Origin: JAAZPT01 sp964544955
Lineage (GTDB): Bacteria > Bacillota > Clostridia > Christensenellales > Aristaeellaceae
Assembly (NCBI GenBank): GCA_964544955.1
Contig: CAZJEB010000002.1
Location: 186,001-250,000, forward strand
Reading direction: 5' to 3'
Length of the DNA stretch: 64,000 nt
Part shown: positions 37,158-45,414 of the stretch, in pieces
Layout: every line of letters starts with the position of its first letter
Position numbering within the stretch: the first letter of the stretch is position 1
The notes under the pieces: model-generated
Seen by the model: the letters and a program-made list of their open reading frames with translations, nothing else
Database searches by the model: none
Told to the model about the DNA's origin: nothing
Position numbers and translations under genes: made by a program

Positions 37158-37997
37158 TTGGATACTTTTATTGGAGATTTACATTGCCATAGCGTTTATT
37201 CCGACGGAGCTACTGATGTTGATGATATTGTTCGCTTTGCTAAAGCAGCTGGGCTTAGCCATTTAGCTTTAAGTGACCATGATAATATTGCAGGCCTACA
37301 ACCAATACAAAAAGCGGCGGAGGGCACTGGCTTAAATATAATACCCGCCTTGGAAGTAACTTGTTATGATTTTAAGCGTAAAAGCAATGTGCATATGCTT
37401 TGTTACTATCCTAAGGAAGAGCCTAAACTTATGGATATTATTAATGATACGGTTGCAAAACGCCATAATTCTAAACTGGATGCTGTTGCTAAACTTATGG
37501 AGGATTATCCAATTACCCTTGAGCATGTACAAAGAATTAGGGGCAAAAGTGTAGCAATACATCAACCACATATTATAAAAGCCCTTGCGGAAATGGGCTA
37601 TACTACCATGATAGATGGTGAGTTTTTACAAAAGATATTTGGTAAGGGTAGCAAATATTATGTAAATTTTGTTTTCCCTGATGTTATGGATGTTGTTAAA
37701 ATTATTCGCGATATTGGTAGCTTTGCGGTGTTAGCCCATCCTGGCCAATTTAATAGTATTGATTTAGTTATAGAACTTTGCCAAAAAGGCTTGCTTGCGG
37801 GCGTAGAATGTTTTCACCCACGCAATAGTAAAGAAGTTACAAATGCTTGCATACAAATTGCAGATGAATACAACATTATAAAAACTGGCGGAAGTGATTT
37901 TCATGGCTTTTATTCAAAACATCCAAAGCCTATAGGAACTTGCACCACTGATGATAAAAATATAAAAAGACTGCTAAAATTAGCAAGCAAAATGTAA
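37158..37997 (+). CDS. PHP-domain phosphoesterase
   Basis: 279 residues from TTG 37158, which has GGAGA 7 bp upstream; ATG 37140 lies too close to the promoter and has no ribosome site. Metal-binding motifs of the YciV/RNase AM-like PHP family are clear: DLHCHSVYSDG (7-17), SDHDN, ALEV, the histidine of VLAHPGQ, and GSDFHG near the C-terminus. Such proteins hydrolyse 3',5'-bisphosphonucleotides or short RNA 5' ends. Its stop codon lies within the operator of the downstream birA gene. Confidence 0.88.
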   Translation: MDTFIGDLHCHSVYSDGATDVDDIVRFAKAAGLSHLALSDHDNIAGLQPIQKAAEGTGLNIIPALEVTCYDFKRKSNVHMLCYYPKEEPKLMDIINDTVAKRHNSKLDAVAKLMEDYPITLEHVQRIRGKSVAIHQPHIIKALAEMGYTTMIDGEFLQKIFGKGSKYYVNFVFPDVMDVVKIIRDIGSFAVLAHPGQFNSIDLVIELCQKGLLAGVECFHPRNSKEVTNACIQIADEYNIIKTGGSDFHGFYSKHPKPIGTCTTDDKNIKRLLKLASKM

Positions 37998-38023
37998 ACT
38001 AATATAAATTAATAAAGTTTACA
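37993..38023 (+). promoter_or_regulatory. BirA-type operator
   Basis: TGTAAACT (37993-38000) and AGTTTACA (38016-38023) are perfect inverted 8-bp arms separated by 15 bp. This matches the biotin operator plan (TTGTAAACC - N14-16 - GGTTTACAA). The right arm contains the -35 of the birA promoter, so BirA with biotinyl-AMP would block transcription. Confidence 0.75.
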
Positions 38024-38046
38024 ATAGAAAAAACTTGTGATATAAT
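38018..38046 (+). promoter_or_regulatory. promoter of birA-bioY
   Basis: TTTACA (38018-38023), a 17-bp spacer ending TGA, and a perfect TATAAT (38041-38046). The TTG start of birA is 26 bp downstream. GTGAT-ATA-ATCAC is a short palindrome over the -10. Confidence 0.85.
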
Positions 38047-38071
38047 CACCTCGGTAAAAGGGGTGATTTTT

Positions 38072-39043
38072 TTGAGTTTAAAGCAAAATGTACTAAATTT
38101 TTTAAATAATAAAGATGAATATATATCAGGACAAAATATTGCTGCCCAGTTTAATGTAAGCCGCGCAGCCGTGTGGAAAGCTATACAAAGCCTTATAAGT
38201 GATGGTTATAAAATTGATGCTATAAATAATAAGGGCTATAAAATTTTGAATAGCAATGATGTTATAAGCCTTGAAGGAATAATACAACAAATAAAAAGCC
38301 AAAATAAACTAAACTTTGAATATATAAGGGAAGTTGATTCCACAAATAACCTTATGAAAGAGAGGGTTAAGGAGGGCGCCTTAGAAGGGCATGTAATAGT
38401 AGCATCATCCCAAACAAAGGGTAAAGGTAGGCTTGGTAGAAGTTTTTACTCCCCTGATGGTAGTGGCATTTATATGAGCATATTGCTAAAGCCTAAATTT
38501 AATGCAGAAGAGGCAAGTATGCTTACAGCCGCTGCTGCTGTGGCAGTATCCACTGCTATAGATAATTTAGCTAAAAGGGAAAGCCAAATTAAATGGGTTA
38601 ATGATATTTATATTGATAATAAAAAAGTGTGTGGAATACTAAGTGAAGCTTCCTATAACATGGAAAATCATAACTTGGACTATGTTATTGTTGGTATAGG
38701 TGTAAATGTTTATGAGCCAACGCAGGGCTTCCCAGATGATATAAAAAATATAGCAACTCAAGTATTTACAAGCCCAGAAGGCAATATGCGCAACAAACTA
38801 ATAGCTAATATATGTGAGAATTTTTTTGATATTTATAAAAACTTTGAAACTAAGGCCTTTGTTAAAAAATATCAACAAAAAAACATGCTCTATGGTAAAA
38901 ATGTTAATATAATAAGCCCAACAGGCATAAAAAATGCTAAGGCGCTTAATATTGATGATAATTGCCACTTAAATGTTCAATATGAAAATGGTGAAATACA
39001 AAGCCTTTCAAGTGGTGAAGTAAGCGTTAAGGAAATTAAGTAA
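38072..39043 (+). CDS. birA: biotin-protein ligase / biotin repressor
   Basis: Bifunctional: makes biotinyl-AMP, attaches biotin to carboxylases, and represses biotin genes. 323 residues from TTG 38072 (AAGGGGTG 6 bp upstream). The N-terminal winged helix-turn-helix (about 12-62, SGQNIAAQFNVSRAAVWKAI) marks the repressor form. The catalytic domain has KGKGRLGRSF, the family GRGR-like loop, and IKWVNDIYI. The C-terminal SH3-like domain has GKNVNII. The BirA operator just upstream implies self-regulation with bioY. Confidence 0.95.
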   Translation: MSLKQNVLNFLNNKDEYISGQNIAAQFNVSRAAVWKAIQSLISDGYKIDAINNKGYKILNSNDVISLEGIIQQIKSQNKLNFEYIREVDSTNNLMKERVKEGALEGHVIVASSQTKGKGRLGRSFYSPDGSGIYMSILLKPKFNAEEASMLTAAAAVAVSTAIDNLAKRESQIKWVNDIYIDNKKVCGILSEASYNMENHNLDYVIVGIGVNVYEPTQGFPDDIKNIATQVFTSPEGNMRNKLIANICENFFDIYKNFETKAFVKKYQQKNMLYGKNVNIISPTGIKNAKALNIDDNCHLNVQYENGEIQSLSSGEVSVKEIK

Positions 39044-39054
39044 GGAGATTATTT

Positions 39055-39594
39055 ATGAAAAATTTTAAAACAATTGACTTGGTGTATATTGCAGTTTTTG
39101 CAGTGATTATAGCTGTTTGCTCATGGATAAGTATTCCCTCGGCCGTTCCCTTTACATTACAAACCTTTGCAGTTTTTGCAGCAATGCTTTTGCTTGGTGG
39201 GCAAAAATCCTTGTATGCTATTATTGTATACATACTTCTTGGAGCATTAGGCTTACCAGTTTTTGCAGGCTTTAAAAATGGTACAGGCGTATTATTAGGC
39301 ACAACAGGCGGCTATATAATTGGCTTTATACTTATGGCACTTATATATATGTACTTTGAAAAAAAGGTTGGCACAAGCACAATACAATCGTTTTTAGCTA
39401 TGGTAATTGGGCTTTTTGTGTGCTATGCCTTTGGAACAGCTTGGTTTGTTATTGCCTATACACAAAAAGCTGGAAGTATAGGTGTTGGCACAGCGCTTAT
39501 GTGGTGTGTTATTCCCTTTATTATACCTGATTTACTTAAAATGACCTTGGCTTACTTTGTTTCAAAAAGGCTTAAACCAATGCTTAAATTATAA
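39055..39594 (+). CDS. bioY: biotin ECF transporter S component
   Basis: 179 residues with about six membrane spans. BioY pattern: PFTLQTFAVFAAMLLLGGQK, ILLGALGLPVFAGF and GGYIIGFI. It binds biotin in the membrane; the shared ECF ATPases and EcfT are not in this window. Eleven bases after birA with a GGAG ribosome site, so the regulator and its transport target form one operon. Confidence 0.94.
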   Translation: MKNFKTIDLVYIAVFAVIIAVCSWISIPSAVPFTLQTFAVFAAMLLLGGQKSLYAIIVYILLGALGLPVFAGFKNGTGVLLGTTGGYIIGFILMALIYMYFEKKVGTSTIQSFLAMVIGLFVCYAFGTAWFVIAYTQKAGSIGVGTALMWCVIPFIIPDLLKMTLAYFVSKRLKPMLKL

Positions 39595-39618
39595 TGGGGC
39601 GTATGCTCCATTTTTTAT
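39593..39618 (+). terminator. terminator of birA-bioY
   Basis: An AATGGGGC/GCTCCATT stem (39593-39600 / 39605-39612, one G-U) with a GTAT loop and a T6 run, overlapping the bioY stop. Confidence 0.88.
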
Positions 39619-39666
39619 TGTAAAAAATAAGCATAAAACATAAACTTATAATATTTTATAAATGCC

Positions 39667-39694
39667 TTGCAATGTTCGAGAATTTGTGTATAAT
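39667..39694 (+). promoter_or_regulatory. xpt promoter with PurBox-like sites
   Basis: TTGCAA (39667-39672), a 16-bp spacer and TATAAT (39689-39694). AATGTTCG (the complement of CGAACATT, core of the Gram-positive PurBox) occurs at 39671-39678 over the promoter and again at 39714-39721 in the leader. No purine riboswitch is present. Confidence 0.6.
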
Positions 39695-39738
39695 TAAATA
39701 TGTATTGTATTTTAATGTTCGTGTTTTTGGAGGGCAAT

Positions 39739-40335
39739 GTGAAGGAACTGTATGATGCCATAATGGCCGATGGTTACGGCATAGGCAGCCAAATTGTTAT
39801 GGTGGATATGTTTCTAAACCACCGTTTGGATACTAAACTATTAAATGCTATGGGTAGGGAATTTTATAAGCATTTTTCTCATAAAAATGTTGATACTATC
39901 CTTACAATAGAAGCAAGTGGAATAGCTTTGGCTATTGCAACAGCTAACGCCTTTGGGGAAATACCAGTAGTTTTTGCTAAAAAACACCCAGATACTAATC
40001 GTGATGCTATATTAGCAAAGGGCGATGTATACTGTGCCCCTGTTTACTCCTTCACCCACAAAAATAGCAATATAATAACTGTAAAAAAACGCTACCTTGA
40101 AGCAGGCAAAAATGTGCTAGTAATTGATGATTTCCTTGCAAATGGTGAAGCTGCAGAAGGCATGATTAACATTTTAAAGCAAGCTAATTGTAATATAGCT
40201 GGTATAGGTATAGGGGTTGAAAAGGGATTTCAACCAGGTGGCAAACACCTAAGGGACCTTGGCTATGATGTAAAGTCCTTAGCAATTATCAACGCTATTG
40301 AGGATGGAAAACTCCACCTTGATAAAGATAATTGA
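39739..40335 (+). CDS. xpt: xanthine phosphoribosyltransferase
   Basis: Salvages xanthine to XMP using PRPP. 198 residues from GTG 39739, with GGAGGG just upstream (spacing 4); length fits Bacillus Xpt (194). The PRPP loop VLVIDDFLANGEA (near 133-145), TIEASGIALA, and FAKKHPDTN are typical of Xpt. ATG 39715 in frame is a less likely start. Followed by a nucleoside-type binding protein, forming a purine salvage pair. Confidence 0.92.
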   Translation: MKELYDAIMADGYGIGSQIVMVDMFLNHRLDTKLLNAMGREFYKHFSHKNVDTILTIEASGIALAIATANAFGEIPVVFAKKHPDTNRDAILAKGDVYCAPVYSFTHKNSNIITVKKRYLEAGKNVLVIDDFLANGEAAEGMINILKQANCNIAGIGIGVEKGFQPGGKHLRDLGYDVKSLAIINAIEDGKLHLDKDN

Positions 40336-40371
40336 TAAGATATATTCAATTTTTATGGAGGAAATATTTGT

Positions 40372-41460
40372 ATGTTAAAGAAAGTTTTGGCTCTTGTATT
40401 AGGCTTAATAATGATACTATCAACAGTATCAGCATTAGCATTCTCTCCCGTTGCAGTTGCAGACCTAAAAGTTGGTTTTGTTTTCATTGGTGATATTACC
40501 GATGGTGGTTACAACACAGCTCACTATAATGGCTTAATTAAAGCAACTGAAAAATTAGGCATAACACAGGATCAACTTTACCTAAAAACCAATATTCCAG
40601 AAGATGGCAAATGCGAAACAGCTATCCGTGAGCTAATTGAAGCAGGCTGCCAAGTAATTTTTGGTAATAGCTTTGGCTACCAAAACTACATGGAAGAACT
40701 TGCTGATGAATATGAAGATCGCATCTTTATTCACTGCAGCGGTATTAAAAGCAACGATACAAACTTCAATAACTACTATGCAACATTGTTTGAAGGCCGC
40801 TACCTAACAGGTATTGCAGCTGGTTTAAAAACAAAAACAAACAAACTTGGCTTTGTTGGCGCTATGGATAACGCAGAAGTTAACGGTGGCATAAACGCTT
40901 TCTACCTTGGTGCAAAAAGTGTAAACCCAGATGTTACCCTTGTAGTTAAGTATACAAATAGCTGGTATGACCCAACATTGGAACGTCAAACAGCTGAAGC
41001 TTTAATATCCTCTGGCTGTGATGTTATTGCACAACACTGCGATACAACAAACCCACAAGTTGCAGCTCAAGAAGCTGGCGTATTTGGTTGTGGTACAGGC
41101 ACAGATATGACAGAAGCAGCTCCTGATGCTCACTTAACAGCTATGGTATTTAATTGGGAAAATGCTATTGAACCTTTCCTCCAACAAGTTATAGATGGAA
41201 CATATGCGCCTGAAAACATGCTTTATGGCTTAGCTGATGGTACAGTTGATATTTCCCCACTAACAAAGAACGTTGCTGAAGGCACAAAAGAAGCAATTGA
41301 TGCTGCTCGTGCTGGCATAGTTGATGGCACACTTGATATTTTCGCTGGCCCACTTAATGATAACCAAGGCAATGTTTTAGTTGCTGAAGGCGAAACATTA
41401 ACACGCCCACAAGTTGCTTTTGAAAACGTTAAACTTGTAGAAGGCATTGTAGTAGAATAA
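40372..41460 (+). CDS. BMP/PnrA-family substrate-binding protein (nucleoside type)
   Basis: 362 residues. After the signal peptide, KVGFVFIGDITDGGYNTAHYNG is the classic BMP opening. The remainder has two lobes, with QHCDTTNPQ and GTGTDMTEAAPDAHL as ligand-region motifs. BMP proteins bind purine nucleosides for ABC uptake, fitting the adjacent xpt. The leader ends ALAFSPVAVA without a lipobox cysteine, so it is not lipid-anchored by the usual route. No permease genes follow. Strong GGAGG site and a strong terminator after it. Confidence 0.88.
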   Translation: MLKKVLALVLGLIMILSTVSALAFSPVAVADLKVGFVFIGDITDGGYNTAHYNGLIKATEKLGITQDQLYLKTNIPEDGKCETAIRELIEAGCQVIFGNSFGYQNYMEELADEYEDRIFIHCSGIKSNDTNFNNYYATLFEGRYLTGIAAGLKTKTNKLGFVGAMDNAEVNGGINAFYLGAKSVNPDVTLVVKYTNSWYDPTLERQTAEALISSGCDVIAQHCDTTNPQVAAQEAGVFGCGTGTDMTEAAPDAHLTAMVFNWENAIEPFLQQVIDGTYAPENMLYGLADGTVDISPLTKNVAEGTKEAIDAARAGIVDGTLDIFAGPLNDNQGNVLVAEGETLTRPQVAFENVKLVEGIVVE

Positions 41461-41473
41461 TTAATAATAATAT

Positions 41474-41504
41474 AAAAAACTGCCGGCTAAGCTGGCAGTT
41501 TTTT
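41474..41504 (+). terminator. terminator after the BMP gene
   Basis: AAAACTGCCGGC / GCTGGCAGTTTT stem with a TAA loop and a T6 run. Confidence 0.92.
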
Positions 41505-41564
41505 GTTGTATACAATTTTTTAATTTAGGGTATAATATATAAGAATGATTTTTGGAGGTTTTTT

Positions 41565-42023
41565 ATGCAACACAGTAATCGTGCTAACATGGCATTAGAA
41601 TATTCAAATGCAGGCTTTAATTGTGCCCAATCTACATTTTTAGCATTTGAGGATATGCTTAATATGGATTTTGAAACAATGGCTAAAATAAGTTCATCCT
41701 TTGGTGGAGGCTTAGGCATGGGTGATGTTTGTGGAGTAGTATCTGCTATGGCAATGGTTATGGGGCTATTGTATGGCTTTGAACTACCAGATTCCCCTAA
41801 AACAAAACAAGCCCACTATGATACAATGAAAACCCTTATACATAAGTTTAAGGCTGAAACTGGTAGCCATATATGCAGTGAACTTTTGGGCATAGATGGC
41901 AAATGCCTTTTCACCCCCACAAAAAGGTCGGAAGAATATTGGAATGGTAGGCCTTGCAAGTATTTAATTGTTCGCGCAGTTGAAATGCTTGAGGAATATA
42001 TTAATAGCAATGGTTTAAACTAA
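41565..42023 (+). CDS. C_GCAxxG_C_C family protein
   Basis: 152 residues. Conserved cysteines sit in GFNCAQS (C24), MGDVCGVVSAMAMVMG, SHICSELLGIDGKC and RPCKYLI, the pattern of this redox-linked family often found in anaerobes. The usual GCA is replaced by FGGGLGMG before the second cysteine. Function unknown; an electron-transfer or metal-linked role is presumed from the cysteines. A single gene with TATAAT at 41531-41536 and a terminator behind it. Confidence 0.85.
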   Translation: MQHSNRANMALEYSNAGFNCAQSTFLAFEDMLNMDFETMAKISSSFGGGLGMGDVCGVVSAMAMVMGLLYGFELPDSPKTKQAHYDTMKTLIHKFKAETGSHICSELLGIDGKCLFTPTKRSEEYWNGRPCKYLIVRAVEMLEEYINSNGLN

Positions 42024-42024
42024 T

Positions 42025-42055
42025 AAAAAAGGTTCTCTAACGAGAACCTTTTTTT
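42025..42055. terminator. bidirectional terminator at the end of the glycan operon
   Basis: A GGTTCTC/GAGAACC stem (42031-42037 / 42042-42048) with A6 and T7 flanks, between convergent genes. Confidence 0.92.
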
Positions 42056-42992
42056 ATCCAATAATCTTTTTAACATAACTTTGAGCAATGTACATATCTG
42101 CCACATCACTATCAAGTTTAATTTCTACACCCTCATGGCAGGCTAGCATTGCCTCAACAAAATCATAACCTGCTAAACTGCTAAAGCCAACACCTCCAGA
42201 AAATCTGGGGTTTATTTCCAAAAAGTAAAATTTACCATTATTTTCAATAAACTCAATATTAGCCACACCCACAAAGCCAATAAAATTGGCAATGTTCTCA
42301 ACTACTGTGTTTAGGGCGTGGCTTTTATATGTTTGAATTGCTGTTCCTAAACCGTTCACTGTTCGTAGTAGTTCCTTGCGTACAAGGCTAAATATGTTGC
42401 CGAACTTATCTTGGGCAACATCAACTGTGTATATATTACCCTTTATAAAGGGCTGAATAATAAAGTCGCTTCTTAAATTAACAAGGGCATTTAATTCATT
42501 AGCGTTATTTGCAATATACTGCCCTTGGCTGCTTCTACCTGATATGGGCTTTAATATTAAAGGGTATTCTTCGGGCAAAGCTTCGTTTTGCATATATGTG
42601 GGTATGGTATGGCATATTTCATTTGTAGCTAAATTTTTTGCAAGTTTGTATTTGTTTCTACATAGGGCTTGCAATGAATTATCAAAACAACATAAAGTAA
42701 CGCCTTTTGCTAAAAATTCATGCTTTAAAGGGGCTAAAACATCACATTCAATATCTGTTGTGGGTATTAATAGGTCTACATTGTTTTCCTTAACAATATT
42801 AAATAAGGCATTTAAATATTCTTCAACATTAACTGCTTTTGGAACATTATAAAACTTGTTAAAATCATCAACATTTGTTAAACAATGTTTTGGGAATATA
42901 TCACATCCAATTAAATTAACTTTGCCCTTTAAACTGCTTATTATAGCATCGCTACTAGCCGACCCTATTGCAGTAACTAGAACTGTTTTCAT
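42054..42992 (-). CDS. ATP-grasp ligase (CarB-like), surface-glycan operon
   Basis: 312 residues. N-terminal Rossmann-like pre-ATP-grasp domain (VLVTAIGSASSDAIISSL, 4-21), then the ATP-grasp fold: PLILKPISGRSSQG binds ATP, ANIEFIE and FLEINPRFSGG carry the metal ligands. Enzymes of this class join a carboxylate to an amine or thiol through an acyl phosphate; small stand-alone members in polysaccharide loci often attach amino acids to sugars. Last gene of the five-gene minus-strand operon, 2 bp after the PLP enzyme. Substrate unknown. Confidence 0.88.
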   Translation of the reverse strand: MKTVLVTAIGSASSDAIISSLKGKVNLIGCDIFPKHCLTNVDDFNKFYNVPKAVNVEEYLNALFNIVKENNVDLLIPTTDIECDVLAPLKHEFLAKGVTLCCFDNSLQALCRNKYKLAKNLATNEICHTIPTYMQNEALPEEYPLILKPISGRSSQGQYIANNANELNALVNLRSDFIIQPFIKGNIYTVDVAQDKFGNIFSLVRKELLRTVNGLGTAIQTYKSHALNTVVENIANFIGFVGVANIEFIENNGKFYFLEINPRFSGGVGFSSLAGYDFVEAMLACHEGVEIKLDSDVADMYIAQSYVKKIIG

Positions 42993-42994
42993 AT

Positions 42995-43969
42995 TTAATC
43001 CTCTTTCAACAACCTATTTAAATCATCAAAGAATAAAGGTGTGCCACCTGTATGTATAAATAGTAAGTTGCTATTTTTTATACCTTGTTTTTTAATATAA
43101 CATTTCATACCCAACATTGCTTTTGCGGTATATGTTGTATCCATAGCTATACCGTAGTTTTTCATAAAATCAAGTATTAATGCATCTATATCCTTATTGC
43201 CTTTGCCGTATGTTAAACAATAATCATCAACATAATGATAAATGTTTTCGTTGTAAAGGCTTGCATCAAAAACGCTATTGCTGTGTTTGTACAAATAAGT
43301 TTCTATATGTTTTGTTATATAGGGTATTGCATTCATTTTATGCCTTGATATGCTTATACCAACAATATCATGCTCGCTTTTATTAAGTATTTTTCCACAT
43401 ATCAATCCAGATATTGTCATACCAGTGCCACAGGCCAAAAATATTTTATTGAACTTTTTATTTATTTCAAGCTCCTGTTCAAGTATTTCGTTATAGGCGT
43501 TGGCATAGGCAGCAACAGGAACATGTTCATTACCTCTACCCTTTGAGTTACCGTTTATATAATAGGGCTTATAGCCTTTAGTAGTTAAATCTTCTATAAC
43601 AGACTTTATTGTTTCGGCAACATTTTCCCTTGTACAATATACATATCTTGCCCCAAAGGCTTTTGCCATTTTATAGTTTGAAAATAAATTGGGGTCTAGG
43701 CCTTCTTCTTGCATTGATACTATTGTGCAAGGAATATTTTTTTGGGCACATAGGTTGCTTATAACTCTGCAAAGGTTGCTTTGAGCTCCACCATAAGCAA
43801 TCATATGGTTACAGCCCTTCTCCTCCATATCTCTTATAAACTCAAGGGATATTCTTGTCTTGTTACCACCAAAGGAAAAGGGTAGCAAATCTTCCCTTTT
43901 TATGTATATATCATTGTTAAACTCATCCTTATACAAAAAGTACAAAGGTGTTTTGGGCAATTTAATCAT
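42995..43969 (-). CDS. ACC deaminase / D-cysteine desulfhydrase family PLP enzyme
   Basis: 324 residues, PLP fold II. The N-terminal IKREDLLPFSFGGNKTR carries the PLP lysine (K37), followed by YGGAQSNLCR, ACGTGMT and a C-terminal FIHTGGTPLFF, all typical of this family. Known activities are deamination of 1-aminocyclopropane-carboxylate and desulfuration of D-cysteine. In this operon a role preparing or racemising the amino acid used by the next-door ATP-grasp enzyme is plausible. Two bases separate it from the flippase gene. Confidence 0.88.
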   Translation of the reverse strand: MIKLPKTPLYFLYKDEFNNDIYIKREDLLPFSFGGNKTRISLEFIRDMEEKGCNHMIAYGGAQSNLCRVISNLCAQKNIPCTIVSMQEEGLDPNLFSNYKMAKAFGARYVYCTRENVAETIKSVIEDLTTKGYKPYYINGNSKGRGNEHVPVAAYANAYNEILEQELEINKKFNKIFLACGTGMTISGLICGKILNKSEHDIVGISISRHKMNAIPYITKHIETYLYKHSNSVFDASLYNENIYHYVDDYCLTYGKGNKDIDALILDFMKNYGIAMDTTYTAKAMLGMKCYIKKQGIKNSNLLFIHTGGTPLFFDDLNRLLKED

Positions 43970-43970
43970 G

Positions 43971-45410
43971 CTAATTTCCTCTCATAGCTTTTATTGTTTG
44001 TATTAAATAATCAAAACTTTTTACTTTAAGCATGTAGGATGCTAAGGCGTAAACGCCCATGCCTACAATTATTTGTATTAATAAAAGCAAAATAGGGGGT
44101 AGGCTTACAAAACTTATAAAATATACAACGACGCCCATTATAATGCTTAATAATATATTGGGTAATAGGTCTTTAAATTGCTCATAAGGCCCATAATCAA
44201 CTAATTTTTTGTTGGGGGCAGAATTTACATAGGCGGATATTAATGAGCTTATTGCACCGCCCCAAACTATTGCCTCAACGCTTTTAAACCAAAATATGCT
44301 TATTAATAGTATTACTATGCCATAAGTTTTCTTAATAATTTCAACCCATAAAAATATATTGCTTTTGCCTTGAGCGTTTATTGCTTGTAAATTTGTTGTA
44401 TGTATTGGGTATAGGGCAAAATCTAAGCAACATATTTGTAAAAATATTACACAAGGAAGCCACTTATCAGTTAAAAGTACAAGTATAAGGGGCTTTGCAA
44501 CCAAGGCTAAACCCATCATAAGGGGGAATACAAAGTAAGTGCTTAACAATAAGGATTTTCTCATATAATCCTTTGTTTTGCCTTTATCATCCTGTTGTGA
44601 AGATAGCACGGGTAAAAGCACGCTTTGTATTGATCCGTTTACGCTATTCATAACAAGCTCAGGGAATTGCCTACCTCTATTATAAAAGCCCAAGGCCGCA
44701 TTATCATATTTTTTGCCTATAACAAGGCCTCTAAGGTTTTCATACACCACATCAATAACGCCAGATACTAATAATTTCCATCCAAAAGCCAAAAGTTTTT
44801 TTAAGCCTTCAAAGTAAAAAATTGCCTTTGGGTACCACTTCAATTTAAATAAAAGTAATATAGTTAGTATTATTTGGCTACTTAACTGTTGTGCAACAAG
44901 GGCCCAATAAGCAAAACCAGCATAAGCCATTGCTAAACCAATTATTCCAGATATTATTGTTGCCAACAAACTACTTACCATTAGTGCCTTAAATTGCATT
45001 TCCCTTGATACAATGGCATATTGTACTACGCTAAAAGCACCGGGGAACAATATTAATGCTAAAACCCTAAGCACAGAAGTTAATTGAGGTGTTTTAAAAA
45101 ATACGGCCAATGTTGGCGCGCTAAAAAATAAAATAATATAAACAACAAAGGCAGTTAAAAGGCTAAATATAAAGGAGGATGAATACTCCCTTTCTCCAAC
45201 CTCTTTGCTTTGCACAAGGGCAGTATTTAAACCGCTTTGCACAAACACCCTTGATATGTTTATAAATATTACAAGCAATGTTAATATTCCATAGTCGCTG
45301 GGGTCAAGTAACCTGGCTAAAAAAATGTTTATTACAAAGGATATGGCTTGGTTGCCAAAGTTTTCCACAAACTTAAATATAAAGGAGGAAAATACGCTGT
45401 TTTTATGCAA
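43971..45410 (-). CDS. polysaccharide flippase (Wzx-like, MATE/MOP superfamily)
   Basis: 479 residues and about fourteen membrane spans. The start FGNQAISFVINIFLARLLDPSDYGILTLL is typical of the lipopolysaccharide/teichuronic-acid exporter group. It should move lipid-linked repeat units across the membrane. Situated between a glycosyltransferase and the PLP/ATP-grasp pair. No polymerase gene is seen nearby. Confidence 0.92.
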   Translation of the reverse strand: MHKNSVFSSFIFKFVENFGNQAISFVINIFLARLLDPSDYGILTLLVIFINISRVFVQSGLNTALVQSKEVGEREYSSSFIFSLLTAFVVYIILFFSAPTLAVFFKTPQLTSVLRVLALILFPGAFSVVQYAIVSREMQFKALMVSSLLATIISGIIGLAMAYAGFAYWALVAQQLSSQIILTILLLFKLKWYPKAIFYFEGLKKLLAFGWKLLVSGVIDVVYENLRGLVIGKKYDNAALGFYNRGRQFPELVMNSVNGSIQSVLLPVLSSQQDDKGKTKDYMRKSLLLSTYFVFPLMMGLALVAKPLILVLLTDKWLPCVIFLQICCLDFALYPIHTTNLQAINAQGKSNIFLWVEIIKKTYGIVILLISIFWFKSVEAIVWGGAISSLISAYVNSAPNKKLVDYGPYEQFKDLLPNILLSIIMGVVVYFISFVSLPPILLLLIQIIVGMGVYALASYMLKVKSFDYLIQTIKAMRGN

Positions 45411-45414
45411 TGTA

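Noticed and set aside
39617..39738. Purine riboswitch before xpt
   Set aside because: The promoter leaves a leader of only about 38 nt, too short for the aptamer, and the conserved aptamer core is absent.
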